Program-made: the position numbers and the translations under genes | Notes under the pieces: model-generated | The model's input: only the letters and a program-made list of their open reading frames with translations | Told to the model about the DNA's origin: nothing | Database searches by the model: none | NCBI GenBank assembly: GCA_038327995.1 | Contig: JBBQLP010000040.1 | Span: forward strand, 1-23,450 | Source of the DNA: CAIOYC01 sp038327995 | GTDB lineage: Bacteria > Pseudomonadota > Alphaproteobacteria > Caulobacterales > Caulobacteraceae | Direction: 5' to 3' | DNA length: 23,450 bases | In this document: piece after piece, positions 9,249-16,642 of the stretch | How the letters are laid out: every line of letters begins with the position of its first letter | Position numbering within the stretch: the stretch's first letter is position 1

Positions 9249-10285
9249 GCTTGCACGACCTCGCATCGCGAGCCCTTCATGTTCTGGATCCCGAAGACGC
9301 CCACCGCGCCGCCATTCTCGGGATGAAGCTGGGATTTGGACCTAACGATCCGTCTACGGACGATCCGACCCTCGCGGTGGAGATCGCCGGGTTGAGGCTG
9401 CCGAACGCGGTGGGTCTTGCCGCCGGATTCGATAAAGATGCAGAAGTTCCAGATGCGATGCTGCGCACGGGGTTCGGCTTTGTGGAGTGCGGCACCGTCA
9501 CGCCCCTGCCGCAGGCGGGCAACTCGCGCCCGCGCCTGTTTCGCCTCACCGAAGACCGCGCCGTTATCAACCGGATGGGCTTCAATAACCGGGGTCTGGA
9601 CGCCTTCGCCGCCCGGCTGGAACGCCGGACCAAACGCGGGGTTGTGGGCGCCAACATCGGCGCCAACAAGGACGCCCCGGATCGGATCGCCGACTACGTA
9701 GCCGGGCTGGAGCGGGTGGTGGGGCTTTGCGACTACGTGACGGTGAATGTCTCCTCGCCGAATACGCCAGGCCTTCGGGCCTTGCAGTCTGGCGATGCGC
9801 TGGACAATCTACTGGGCGCGCTGGCGGAGGCTCGGAGCGCGCTCGCGGCCCGCCCCCCGGTGTTCCTTAAGGTGGCGCCCGATCTGGTTGATGATCAGAT
9901 TGAGGAGATCGTTCGCGCGGTCACGGAACATGGGCTGGACGGGATCATCGTCTCCAACACCACCATCGAGTGGCCCGCGAGCTTGCTTTCAGTCCAGGCT
10001 GGCGAGGCGGGCGGCCTGTCAGGCGCTCCGCTGATGGCGTCGTCCACAGAAATCCTGAAACGTTTCCGCGCTGCGGCGCCGAACCTGCCGCTGATCGGGG
10101 TGGGCGGAATCGCCTCCGGCGCGGACGCTTATGCCAAGATCAGGGCGGGGGCCGATGCAATCCAGCTCTATTCGGCGCTGGTGTTCGAGGGGCCGGGGCT
10201 GGTTCGGCGGATCAAACGCGACCTCGCAGCGCGGCTGAAGGCTGACGGTTTCCTCTCGGTGGGCGAGGCGCGAGGCGCCGCCTAG
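9245..10285 (+). CDS. pyrD: Dihydroorotate dehydrogenase, quinone-dependent (class 2)
   Basis: This enzyme oxidises dihydroorotate to orotate in pyrimidine synthesis, passing electrons through FMN to membrane quinone. The 346-residue product has the class 2 N-terminal amphipathic region (SLHDLASRALHVLDPEDAH). It also has NAVGLAAGFDKDAEV, FGFVECGTVTPLPQAGN, RLFRL, NRMGFNNRG, and NVSSPNTPGLR with the catalytic Ser171. GLSGAPL, IGVGGIASGADAYAKI and QLYSALVFEGPGL follow near the end. The ATG overlaps the DUF952 stop by 4 nt. The TAG stop shares its bases with the stop of the convergent glycosyltransferase gene through a CTAG palindrome at 10282-10285. The gene closes the helicase unit, and no terminator hairpin is evident. 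Confidence 0.96.
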   Translation: MSLHDLASRALHVLDPEDAHRAAILGMKLGFGPNDPSTDDPTLAVEIAGLRLPNAVGLAAGFDKDAEVPDAMLRTGFGFVECGTVTPLPQAGNSRPRLFRLTEDRAVINRMGFNNRGLDAFAARLERRTKRGVVGANIGANKDAPDRIADYVAGLERVVGLCDYVTVNVSSPNTPGLRALQSGDALDNLLGALAEARSALAARPPVFLKVAPDLVDDQIEEIVRAVTEHGLDGIIVSNTTIEWPASLLSVQAGEAGGLSGAPLMASSTEILKRFRAAAPNLPLIGVGGIASGADAYAKIRAGADAIQLYSALVFEGPGLVRRIKRDLAARLKADGFLSVGEARGAA

Positions 10286-11472
10286 CGTTTCAACGCCACT
10301 CGATAGGCTTCCAACAGGGTCGGGACCTGATGGCCCCAGGCGAGTTCGCTCTCCACTCGTTTGCGCCCGAACGCGCCCATGGCGGCGCGGCGCTCCGGAT
10401 CGTCCAGCAAGCTGAGGACCTTGTCAGCGAAATCTCGTGTGTCGCCGATCCGGGCGTAGAGCGAGGCGTCCTGTGCGCTGTGGCGGCCTTCCTTCAGGTC
10501 GAACTGCACTATGGGTTTCGACAGAGCCATGTATTCAATGATCTTGTTCATGGTCGACTTGTCGTTCAGTTCAGAGAACTTGTCGGGGTTGACGCAGACC
10601 TCCGCCGAGCCCACTGCCGAGAGAAGTTCCACATCGGGAATCCTGCCCGTAAAGGTCACGTAATCGGCCACATCGAGCGTCGCGGCGAGCGCCTCTATGG
10701 TCTTGCGATAACTGCCGTCGCCCACCAGCACGAACTGACAGTCGGTCCTCTGCAGATCATGCACGATATAGCGGACGGATTCCAGAAGCAGGTCCAATCC
10801 CTCCTGCTCGCCCATCACGCCCACGTAGCTCACCAGATGCCGCCGGCCGTTGCGCCACTTGTCGTCGTAGGGCGGCTCGGATGGCCATTTGGCGATGTTA
10901 GGGCCGCTGCGTACTACGAACACCTTGTCCGGGCTTTTTCCGCCCCGGTCGATGGCGACTTGGCGGTAGGACTGGTTGGTGGAAATGACCACATCGGCGG
11001 TCTTGAAGGTCAGCCGCTCGAACTGTCTGAGGAGGCTATGAAAGAAGCCACGGTGCTCGAACTTCGACTCGAATACTTCAGGGGAGAGATCGTGATGATC
11101 GAAGATGAACCGCTTGCCGAACAGCTTGAAAAACGCTCCTACGATAAAGATAAGGTCGGGCGGATTGCAGGCGTGGATGACGTCCACGCCCACTGTAAAG
11201 GCAATTTCGATAGCGAGCGTAAACTCCCAGAATAGCGCCGCGCCGTATTCCGCTAGATATCCCCACGCCCCCGAGGCTTCCAGCGGCAGGGGGTGGCGGT
11301 AAATCCTGACGCCGTCGAGAGTCTCGCGGCGTCGCTCGAACCCTTTGCCCGTGGGACAGATGACGCAAACTTGATACCCGGCCGCAGCCAGCGTCGTCGC
11401 TTCTAGCCAGACGCGCCGGTCGAACGGCACGGGCAGGTTTTCGACAATGATAAGAACTCTACCTTCGGGCAT
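10282..11472 (-). CDS. Family 4 glycosyltransferase (GT-B fold)
   Basis: A 396-residue GT-B glycosyltransferase. The N-terminal domain opens with RVLIIVENLPVPFDRRVW and contains VDVIHACNPPDL and FDHHDLSPEVF. The C-terminal domain has SYVGVMGEQEGLDLLLES, FVLVGDGSYR and the nucleotide-sugar region DKSTMNKIIEYMALSKPIV with Glu313. These features match WbuB-like GT4 enzymes of capsule, O-antigen and exopolysaccharide synthesis. Donor and acceptor cannot be told. The ATG is clear but has no strong ribosome binding site. A GCTAGCAC stretch (-10-like) lies about 33 nt upstream. It is divergent from the heparinase-like gene, with which it shares lower GC than the flanking genes by eye, suggesting joint acquisition. 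Confidence 0.9.
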   Translation of the reverse strand: MPEGRVLIIVENLPVPFDRRVWLEATTLAAAGYQVCVICPTGKGFERRRETLDGVRIYRHPLPLEASGAWGYLAEYGAALFWEFTLAIEIAFTVGVDVIHACNPPDLIFIVGAFFKLFGKRFIFDHHDLSPEVFESKFEHRGFFHSLLRQFERLTFKTADVVISTNQSYRQVAIDRGGKSPDKVFVVRSGPNIAKWPSEPPYDDKWRNGRRHLVSYVGVMGEQEGLDLLLESVRYIVHDLQRTDCQFVLVGDGSYRKTIEALAATLDVADYVTFTGRIPDVELLSAVGSAEVCVNPDKFSELNDKSTMNKIIEYMALSKPIVQFDLKEGRHSAQDASLYARIGDTRDFADKVLSLLDDPERRAAMGAFGRKRVESELAWGHQVPTLLEAYRVALKR

Positions 11473-11503
11473 ATTTACTCAGGGACAGGGTGAATGACGT
11501 GCT

Positions 11504-11523
11504 AGCGAATGTTGCAGCGAATG
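11504..11523. repeat. Short direct repeat in the glycosyltransferase/lyase divergent promoter
   Basis: AGCGAATG occurs twice, at 11504-11511 and 11516-11523, with a 12-bp period. It lies in the 106-nt divergent spacer and abuts the GCTAGCAC -10-like element of the glycosyltransferase gene. It could be an operator half-site pair. No known regulator consensus is recognised, and chance is possible. Confidence 0.3.
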
Positions 11524-11578
11524 GGAATGCGCGCTCAAGCCCGCCGGGGCCAGATCGCGGGTTGAGGGCCTCTGAAAC

Positions 11579-13561
11579 ATGCTGAGCGCGCAGAAACTGG
11601 TTTGGTATGTGCGCCGGTTGACCAGTATGTCAGCCGTAGAATTGGCGCATCGCCTTGTCGAGCAGATACGCCGCCGGAGGGATCGATCACGCGTCTGGGG
11701 CTGGGAGGGGTTCGGAGCCTTTCGCGGCGATGTGAATGGACTTCCGGGGCTTCGCAAGGATGTTGACCTGGAGTTGGCCGCGTTGGCCAGCGAAGCTGCG
11801 CGCGATGCGACGGCGGGACGATTTCGATTCCTGGGTCAACGCTGGCCGGAGCCTGCGGCGACCCCTTGGTGGCGCGGTGGGATTTGGTTCCTCGATCCGG
11901 TCACAGGGCTAAAGTGGCCCGGCGCGGACGTTTTCGCCTTCGACGTTCCTTATCGACACGATCATGAGCGCGGCGATGTAAAGTTCGTGTGGGAGATCAA
12001 CCGGCTCCAATTTCTGCCTCCCCTCGCCGTCGGCGATCCGGCCCATGGAAGCGATACCGCCTTTGCGATCCTGCAGGGCTGGATGGACGCCAACCCGCCC
12101 TACCAAGGGATCAACTGGACCAATGGCATCGAGGCTGCGACGCGACTGGTTTCGGTATTCACGCTCCTATCTTGTATAGATCATCCCTATCCGGATGAAA
12201 TGGATCTTCGCTTGCGTGCTTTTATCGAGGCTCACGCGCGGTGGATCGACCGTTACCCTTCATTACACTCCTCAGCCAATAACCATAGGGTCTCCGAACT
12301 GGCTGCTCTGTTTCTCACAGGCCTATGTGCGCCAGGGTTGCCAGACGCCCGCCGCTATCTGGCCGAAGCACGCGCGGGGCTGGAGGCGGAGATACTGCGC
12401 CAATTTCACACCGATGGCGTGGGGGCCGAACAGTCGCCGACCTACGCCGCCTACAGCTTGGAATGGTTTGCGATTGCGGGCGTGGGGGCGGAGGAAAGAG
12501 GCGCGCCGTTCTCACCTGCCTACAAGGAACGGGCGCGGGCTGCGGCTGAGCATCTGCAATGGCTTCTGGACGACGGGGGCTGCGTCCCGCGCATTGGCGA
12601 CGACGACGAAGGGCGGGTCATCGCCCTCGCTCAGGCGCCGGAGCCGCGCTACGTCGCCTCCATTGTCAGCTTGACCCGACGCTGGCTAGGGTTAGCCGAA
12701 ATGCGTGAACTGACCCCCACGCCCGAACTGCGCGACAGCCTGTTTGCGTCCCCAACGGGCGGTGCAAGTTCCGATCTTCCGAAGTTATGGGGTGTACGGA
12801 TATTTTTGGAGGGTGGTTATACTGTTGCCCGCTTACCTACATCCAAGGGGCCAGCTCTGCTCGTGTTCGACCACGCTCCTTTGGGCTTTCTGTCGATCGC
12901 CGCACATGGGCACGCTGATGCGCTTTCGATCTGGCTGCACTGGGGCGACGAGGCGATCATCGTCGATGCGGGCACTTATCTCTATCATTCCGGCGGCAGC
13001 GCTCGCGACGAGTTTCGCGGGACGCCCGCGCACAATACCCTCAGCATCGAGGGTGAAGACCAAAGCCGGATTTCTGGTCCCTTCAACTGGTCGGTCCATG
13101 CACGGACGCGGTTGCTGGAAGCCACACAGGAACGGGTTACAGCGGAGCACCAAGGCTTTCTGCAGCGGTTTGGCATGGTTCACCGGCGCACAGTGTCGTT
13201 TGAACCCGACGGCTACCTGATCGAGGATCGCCTTATCGGCCAGCCGAAGCGGAGGGGCCTCGCTTGGACCAGCGGGCTTCTCCTCGCGCCGGGTGTAAAG
13301 GTGAGCCTCGATGCAGACCGCGCCGAACTTGTAACGCCAGCCGGACTCAGGCTGGCCCTCCAAGCGGGTCCCGGCCAAAACTGGGCGTTACAGGACGCGA
13401 GATGCTCGCCCGCTTTCAACGTGGCGACGCCTTGCAATCGGCTAATGCTCCAAGGAGCAAACAATCAGACTACAGACGACGTCGTTAGCCGGGTCAGGAT
13501 CACCTTGACCGATAGCCATTATCGTCGCGACACGCGGCTGGGCGAACGATTGCGAACCTGA
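11579..13561 (+). CDS. Heparinase II/III-like polysaccharide lyase
   Basis: A 660-residue protein with the two-domain layout of heparinase II/III-like and alginate-lyase-like enzymes. The N-terminal half is helical, the (alpha/alpha) toroid, with NGIEAATRLVS, HSSANNHRVSELAALFL (His230, Asn234/235, His236) and EQSPTYAAYSLEWF (Tyr289, Tyr292). The beta-rich half contains AAHGHADALSIWLHWGDEAIIVDAGTY (His443, His445) and FRGTPAHNTLSIEGEDQSR. These enzymes cut uronic-acid polymers by beta-elimination. No signal peptide is visible, which is frequent for family members within polysaccharide export loci. ATG follows GAGGG by 10 nt. The 3' end overlaps the truncated SIMPL gene by 62 nt. Codon use looks less GC-biased than the neighbours. 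Confidence 0.88.
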   Translation: MLSAQKLVWYVRRLTSMSAVELAHRLVEQIRRRRDRSRVWGWEGFGAFRGDVNGLPGLRKDVDLELAALASEAARDATAGRFRFLGQRWPEPAATPWWRGGIWFLDPVTGLKWPGADVFAFDVPYRHDHERGDVKFVWEINRLQFLPPLAVGDPAHGSDTAFAILQGWMDANPPYQGINWTNGIEAATRLVSVFTLLSCIDHPYPDEMDLRLRAFIEAHARWIDRYPSLHSSANNHRVSELAALFLTGLCAPGLPDARRYLAEARAGLEAEILRQFHTDGVGAEQSPTYAAYSLEWFAIAGVGAEERGAPFSPAYKERARAAAEHLQWLLDDGGCVPRIGDDDEGRVIALAQAPEPRYVASIVSLTRRWLGLAEMRELTPTPELRDSLFASPTGGASSDLPKLWGVRIFLEGGYTVARLPTSKGPALLVFDHAPLGFLSIAAHGHADALSIWLHWGDEAIIVDAGTYLYHSGGSARDEFRGTPAHNTLSIEGEDQSRISGPFNWSVHARTRLLEATQERVTAEHQGFLQRFGMVHRRTVSFEPDGYLIEDRLIGQPKRRGLAWTSGLLLAPGVKVSLDADRAELVTPAGLRLALQAGPGQNWALQDARCSPAFNVATPCNRLMLQGANNQTTDDVVSRVRITLTDSHYRRDTRLGERLRT

Positions 13562-13829
13562 TCTCCGAGGTCTCGAACTTGACCGCCTTGGCGCCCGCCA
13601 AGCGACTCAACGTGTCTTCGATCTCGTCGCGTTTGTAAGACAAGGCCTTAAGCGCGGCCTGCTGATTGCGTCCCTCCCCGTGAACCTGACCGCTGATGGT
13701 CACGTAGTCGGCGGGTTTCGAGACCGTGGCCTCGCCCAATACCATGACCACCGACTCCGCTGTTGGTTGCGCCCGCGCCGCACATGGCGCCAGCATCAAG
13801 CCCGCCAATATCGCCCAGCCGTATTTCAT
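13500..13829 (-). pseudogene. Truncated SIMPL-domain (DUF541) exported protein
   Basis: The frame codes for 109 residues. Residues 1-20 form a signal peptide ending ARA-Q. Residues 22 to about 92 match the first third of SIMPL-domain proteins: VVMVLGEATVSKPADYVTISG, an AALKALSYKRDEIEDTLSRL helix, then VKFETSEI. Intact family members have about 230-250 residues. Here the similarity stops around residue 90, exactly where the frame enters the antisense of the heparinase-like gene, whose stop is at 13559-13561. The last 19 codons are antisense sequence and look unrelated. It is therefore probably a remnant left by a recombination that brought in the neighbouring gene. GGCTGAGG precedes the ATG, which lies 10 nt after the aroA stop. 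Confidence 0.7.
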
Positions 13830-13839
13830 CCTCAGCCCC

Positions 13840-15108
13840 CTATTCGTTGAACTGTAGCTCCACCCCGAGTCCTGCCAGCGTATCCCAATATTCCGGCCAG
13901 GTCTTGGCGGTGCATCCGGGGTCCAGAATGGTTACGCCATCGATCAGAAGCCCGGCCAGCGACAGGCTCATGGCGATGCGGTGGTCGGCGTAGGTCTCAA
14001 CCCGCACCGGGATTCGCTGGCCGCTCAGGGCGGGATCGCCCGAGACCACGAGGTCATCGCCCTCTTCCACCGCCAGCCCCGGTTTGAACTTCGACAGTTC
14101 GGTGGAAAGCGCGCGCAGGCGGTCGCACTCCTTGACCCTTAGATTGGCCACCCCGATGAAACGGACAGGCGAGGCGCTGAAGGACGCCATGACCGCTAGG
14201 GTGGGCACGGCGTCCTGCATCTGCGAGCCATCGATCGCGCCGGGCATATGGGGGAAGGCGGCGATCAGCGAGTGGGCGTGGGCGTCCGGTTGGGTGAAGG
14301 CTGGCGCTTCTACGCCGAGGTCGATGGCCCCGCCGGTCAGCCGTTCCGCTGCCCAGAGATAGGTCGCAGCCGAGGCGTCTGGCTCAATGGCGAAGTCCGT
14401 TGCTCGATAGCCTGTGGGCTCCACGCGCCAGACGCCCTCGGCAGTCTGCTCGGCCTTGGCTCCGAAGGCGCGCATGGCGGCAAGGGTCAGGTCGACGTAT
14501 CCGCGCGCGCCAATGCCGTGGCCCGTGAGCGCGACCTCCACGGACGCCTCCGCCCGCGCCGCCAGCATGAGGAGAGCGGAGACGTACTGGCTGGAGAGAC
14601 CGGCGTTGATCTCCACCCGTCCGCCTCTGACACGTCCGGTCCCACGCACAGTGACGGGCGGGCAGCCGGTGGGCGCCTCGGCCTCCACCCCGAGTGCGCG
14701 CAGGGCGTCGATCAAGGGACCGATAGGGCGCCTGCGCATATGGCCGTCGCCGTCGAGGACCACGGTCCCGTCCACCAGGGCGGCGGCGGCGGTGAGGAAA
14801 CGGGTGGCGGTGCCAGCGTTGCCGAGGAACAGAGGCCCGGCGGCGGCTCGCAGGCGCCCGTCGCTGGTGACGACGAAGCTCGTTGCATCCGGCTCGGAGA
14901 CCTTGACCCCCATGACGGTCAGAGCTTTCGCCATGCGGGCGGTGTCGTCGCTCTTCAGGGCGCCGGTCAGGCGGCTTGTCCCGTCCGCCAAGGCGGCGAG
15001 CAGGAGCGCGCGGTTGGTGATCGACTTGGAGCCGGGGGGTGAGGCGCGTCCGATGATCGGGCGGCGCGGGGGGATGATTTCTACGGAGCGCACCCCGCCT
15101 AAACCCAC
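13840..15108 (-). CDS. aroA: EPSP synthase (3-phosphoshikimate 1-carboxyvinyltransferase)
   Basis: This enzyme joins shikimate-3-phosphate and PEP in the shikimate pathway and is the glyphosate target. The 422-residue product shows PPGSKSITNRALLLAAL near 24-40, LFLGNAGTATRFLTAAAAL, GDGHMRRRPIGPLIDAL, INAGLSSQYVSALL, EPDASAATYLWAAE, IDGSQMQDAVPTLAV, LRVKECDRLRAL and ETYADHRIAMSLSLAG, so all active-site blocks are present. In the GNAGTATRF block the residue after Arg is Phe, where E. coli has Pro101. The sequence looks closer to the fungal AROM style than to the class II style I associate with Caulobacter AroA. The GTG at 15108 overlaps the hydrolase end by 10 nt. A GTG at 15093 with TAGGCGGG just upstream is an alternative start. 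Confidence 0.93.
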   Translation of the reverse strand: MGLGGVRSVEIIPPRRPIIGRASPPGSKSITNRALLLAALADGTSRLTGALKSDDTARMAKALTVMGVKVSEPDATSFVVTSDGRLRAAAGPLFLGNAGTATRFLTAAAALVDGTVVLDGDGHMRRRPIGPLIDALRALGVEAEAPTGCPPVTVRGTGRVRGGRVEINAGLSSQYVSALLMLAARAEASVEVALTGHGIGARGYVDLTLAAMRAFGAKAEQTAEGVWRVEPTGYRATDFAIEPDASAATYLWAAERLTGGAIDLGVEAPAFTQPDAHAHSLIAAFPHMPGAIDGSQMQDAVPTLAVMASFSASPVRFIGVANLRVKECDRLRALSTELSKFKPGLAVEEGDDLVVSGDPALSGQRIPVRVETYADHRIAMSLSLAGLLIDGVTILDPGCTAKTWPEYWDTLAGLGVELQFNE

Positions 15109-16091
15109 CCGGCGATCACGGCCCGGAGTGCGGCGATCAGCGCTAACGGCTGGTCCAGCAGGACATGGTGCTCGGCCTCGGGCACGGCCACGAACGGCGT
15201 TCCAAAGGCCGCGTGAGAGCGGGAATAGTCGATCACGTCCGGCGTCATCAACTTGGAGTTTTCACCCCATACGAAAGCCAGGCGGCATTTGGCGCGGGCC
15301 AACTCCTCGCCCGACTCGAACGCCTTGGAGAAGTCCATCTTCGACCAGATGAAGGGGTCGAACCGCCAGGTCCAGCCTTGCAGACCGGACCCGTCGCCCA
15401 GCGGCGCCGGGTGCAGGGCCTCCCGGGCGATGTAGTCGATGATGAAGGCGTTCTCGCATCCCTGCGGCGGCATCAGACGGAAGCGGACGAGGGCGTCTTC
15501 CAGGGTGGGCGAGACCCGGTTGGGCTGGGTGCGGCGGGGCGGCCCGCCCCACTGGCGTTCGGGAGGCCGCGCGCCGGAATCGACGATGATCGCCGCCTTC
15601 AACCGCTCGCCCGACGCCGCCGCAAGCGAGGCGGTGATCGATCCGCCGAACGAGTGGGCGATCACCACCGGCCTCTCCCGCGCCTCGAACAGCCCCGCAG
15701 CTTCGGCGCAGGCGATGGCTTCGCGGCCGAACTGGTCGATGGAATAGCTGTCCCGCCAGCCCGAACGCCCCATGCCCGACCAGGAAATGGCGGCGCAGCG
15801 GAACTCCCTGGCGAAGAAAGGGACGATGAAGCTCCACCAGTCGGCGTGCGCGCCGTTGCCGTGCAGGAATAAGAGCCCCGGCTTGCCGCGCTCGCCCCAG
15901 GTGAGCAGCTCTATCGGCGCGCCCTCGACATCGACGAAGCTGCGCTCAGGCTGATGGCGGGCGATGGCGTCCTCGAACCAGGCAGGCGCAGGGGGCTGGG
16001 CGCCATGGAAGGGGGCGAGGACGGGCGGAATATCCACCATGAAGGCGGGGTTCTGGGCCGGGTGGGGCGGGGTTGGCGCGCCGTCGGTCAT
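15099..16091 (-). CDS. Alpha/beta-fold hydrolase
   Basis: A 330-residue cytoplasmic alpha/beta hydrolase. It shows the oxyanion loop LHGNGAHADWW at about 76-86, the SWSGMGRSGW strand-turn, the nucleophile elbow AHSFGGS with Ser147, a cap region at about 175-260, and His308/309 in EAEHHVLLDQPLALI as the catalytic base. The acid is probably Glu277 in WGENSK or Asp285. The pattern is near epoxide-hydrolase and haloalkane-dehalogenase-like lipases, but no substrate can be assigned. The ATG at 16091 overlaps the thioesterase stop by 4 nt (ATGA). The frame is open upstream to 16205, but that part only mirrors the thioesterase gene. It lies between the thioesterase and aroA in one transcription unit. 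Confidence 0.87.
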   Translation of the reverse strand: MTDGAPTPPHPAQNPAFMVDIPPVLAPFHGAQPPAPAWFEDAIARHQPERSFVDVEGAPIELLTWGERGKPGLLFLHGNGAHADWWSFIVPFFAREFRCAAISWSGMGRSGWRDSYSIDQFGREAIACAEAAGLFEARERPVVIAHSFGGSITASLAAASGERLKAAIIVDSGARPPERQWGGPPRRTQPNRVSPTLEDALVRFRLMPPQGCENAFIIDYIAREALHPAPLGDGSGLQGWTWRFDPFIWSKMDFSKAFESGEELARAKCRLAFVWGENSKLMTPDVIDYSRSHAAFGTPFVAVPEAEHHVLLDQPLALIAALRAVIAGWV

Positions 16092-16573
16092 AGGGAAGCA
16101 CCCTCCATCTGGCGCACAAACGCCTTTTCGCCGGGCCTCGGCTCGCGGGGGCCTAGCGCCTTGAACAGGCCCGTGCCGGTGATGAGCGTGCGCTCGCCTG
16201 CCCACACCCGACCACGCACGATATAGACGTCGTCGTCTTCCGAAATCAGCTCGCCAGTTCCCTCAACCCAGTCGCCGAGCTTGGCGGAGGAGAGGAAGTC
16301 GCAGGTCAGTCGCACCGTCACCCAGAAGGTCGACCGCTCGAACGACACCACATTGCCCCAGGCCACATCGGCCAGGGTCATCAGCATCCCCCCGTGGGCG
16401 TTGGCCATTCCGTTGGTGTGATGATCCTCGACGCGAAAGCCGATGGCGCGGCCCGTGGCGTTGGTCTTGTGATAAAGCGGGCCGATCTGGCGTCCGAACC
16501 CGCGCGACCAGTCCAGCGACACATAGCCCTCCGGCGGCTCCTGCCGCATCGGCCCCTGAACGTCGTCGGACAT
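16088..16573 (-). CDS. PaaI-type hotdog thioesterase
   Basis: A 161-residue hotdog-fold protein of the PaaI acyl-CoA thioesterase group. The active-site helix region reads DHHTNGMANAHGGMLMTLADVAWGN (about 50-74), including the HGG turn and Asp69. The later strands WVTVRLTCDFLSSAKLGDWVEGTGEL and TLITGTGLFKAL fit the fold. It should hydrolyse acyl-CoA thioesters; the acyl group is unknown. The ATG has a strong Shine-Dalgarno sequence (GAGGGAG, 7 nt spacing). That sequence is the 3' arm of a perfect 9-bp hairpin (16581-16613), so translation may be regulated. The gene is first in the unit with the hydrolase, aroA and the truncated SIMPL gene. Confidence 0.88.
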   Translation of the reverse strand: MSDDVQGPMRQEPPEGYVSLDWSRGFGRQIGPLYHKTNATGRAIGFRVEDHHTNGMANAHGGMLMTLADVAWGNVVSFERSTFWVTVRLTCDFLSSAKLGDWVEGTGELISEDDDVYIVRGRVWAGERTLITGTGLFKALGPREPRPGEKAFVRQMEGASL

Positions 16574-16580
16574 GGCGCTT

Positions 16581-16613
16581 CTCCCTCGCGGATCAGACGT
16601 AAAGGCGAGGGAG
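16581..16613 (-). promoter_or_regulatory. Hairpin enclosing the thioesterase ribosome binding site
   Basis: On the minus strand CTCCCTCGC (16613-16605) is followed by a 15-nt loop and GCGAGGGAG (16589-16581), a perfect 9-bp GC-rich stem. The 3' arm contains GAGGGAG, which lies 7 nt before the thioesterase ATG at 16573. There is no T-run, so it is unlike an intrinsic terminator. In the mRNA the stem would hide the ribosome binding site. A thermosensor, protein or ligand switch, or nothing at all are all possible. Confidence 0.55.
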
Positions 16614-16642
16614 GGAAAGGCAAGGCTTGGCGCGCGGGACGC

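Noticed and set aside
16092..16205. 38-residue N-terminal extension of the alpha/beta hydrolase frame
   Set aside because: It is the thioesterase coding sequence read in another frame; the ATGA overlap at 16088-16091 gives the natural start.
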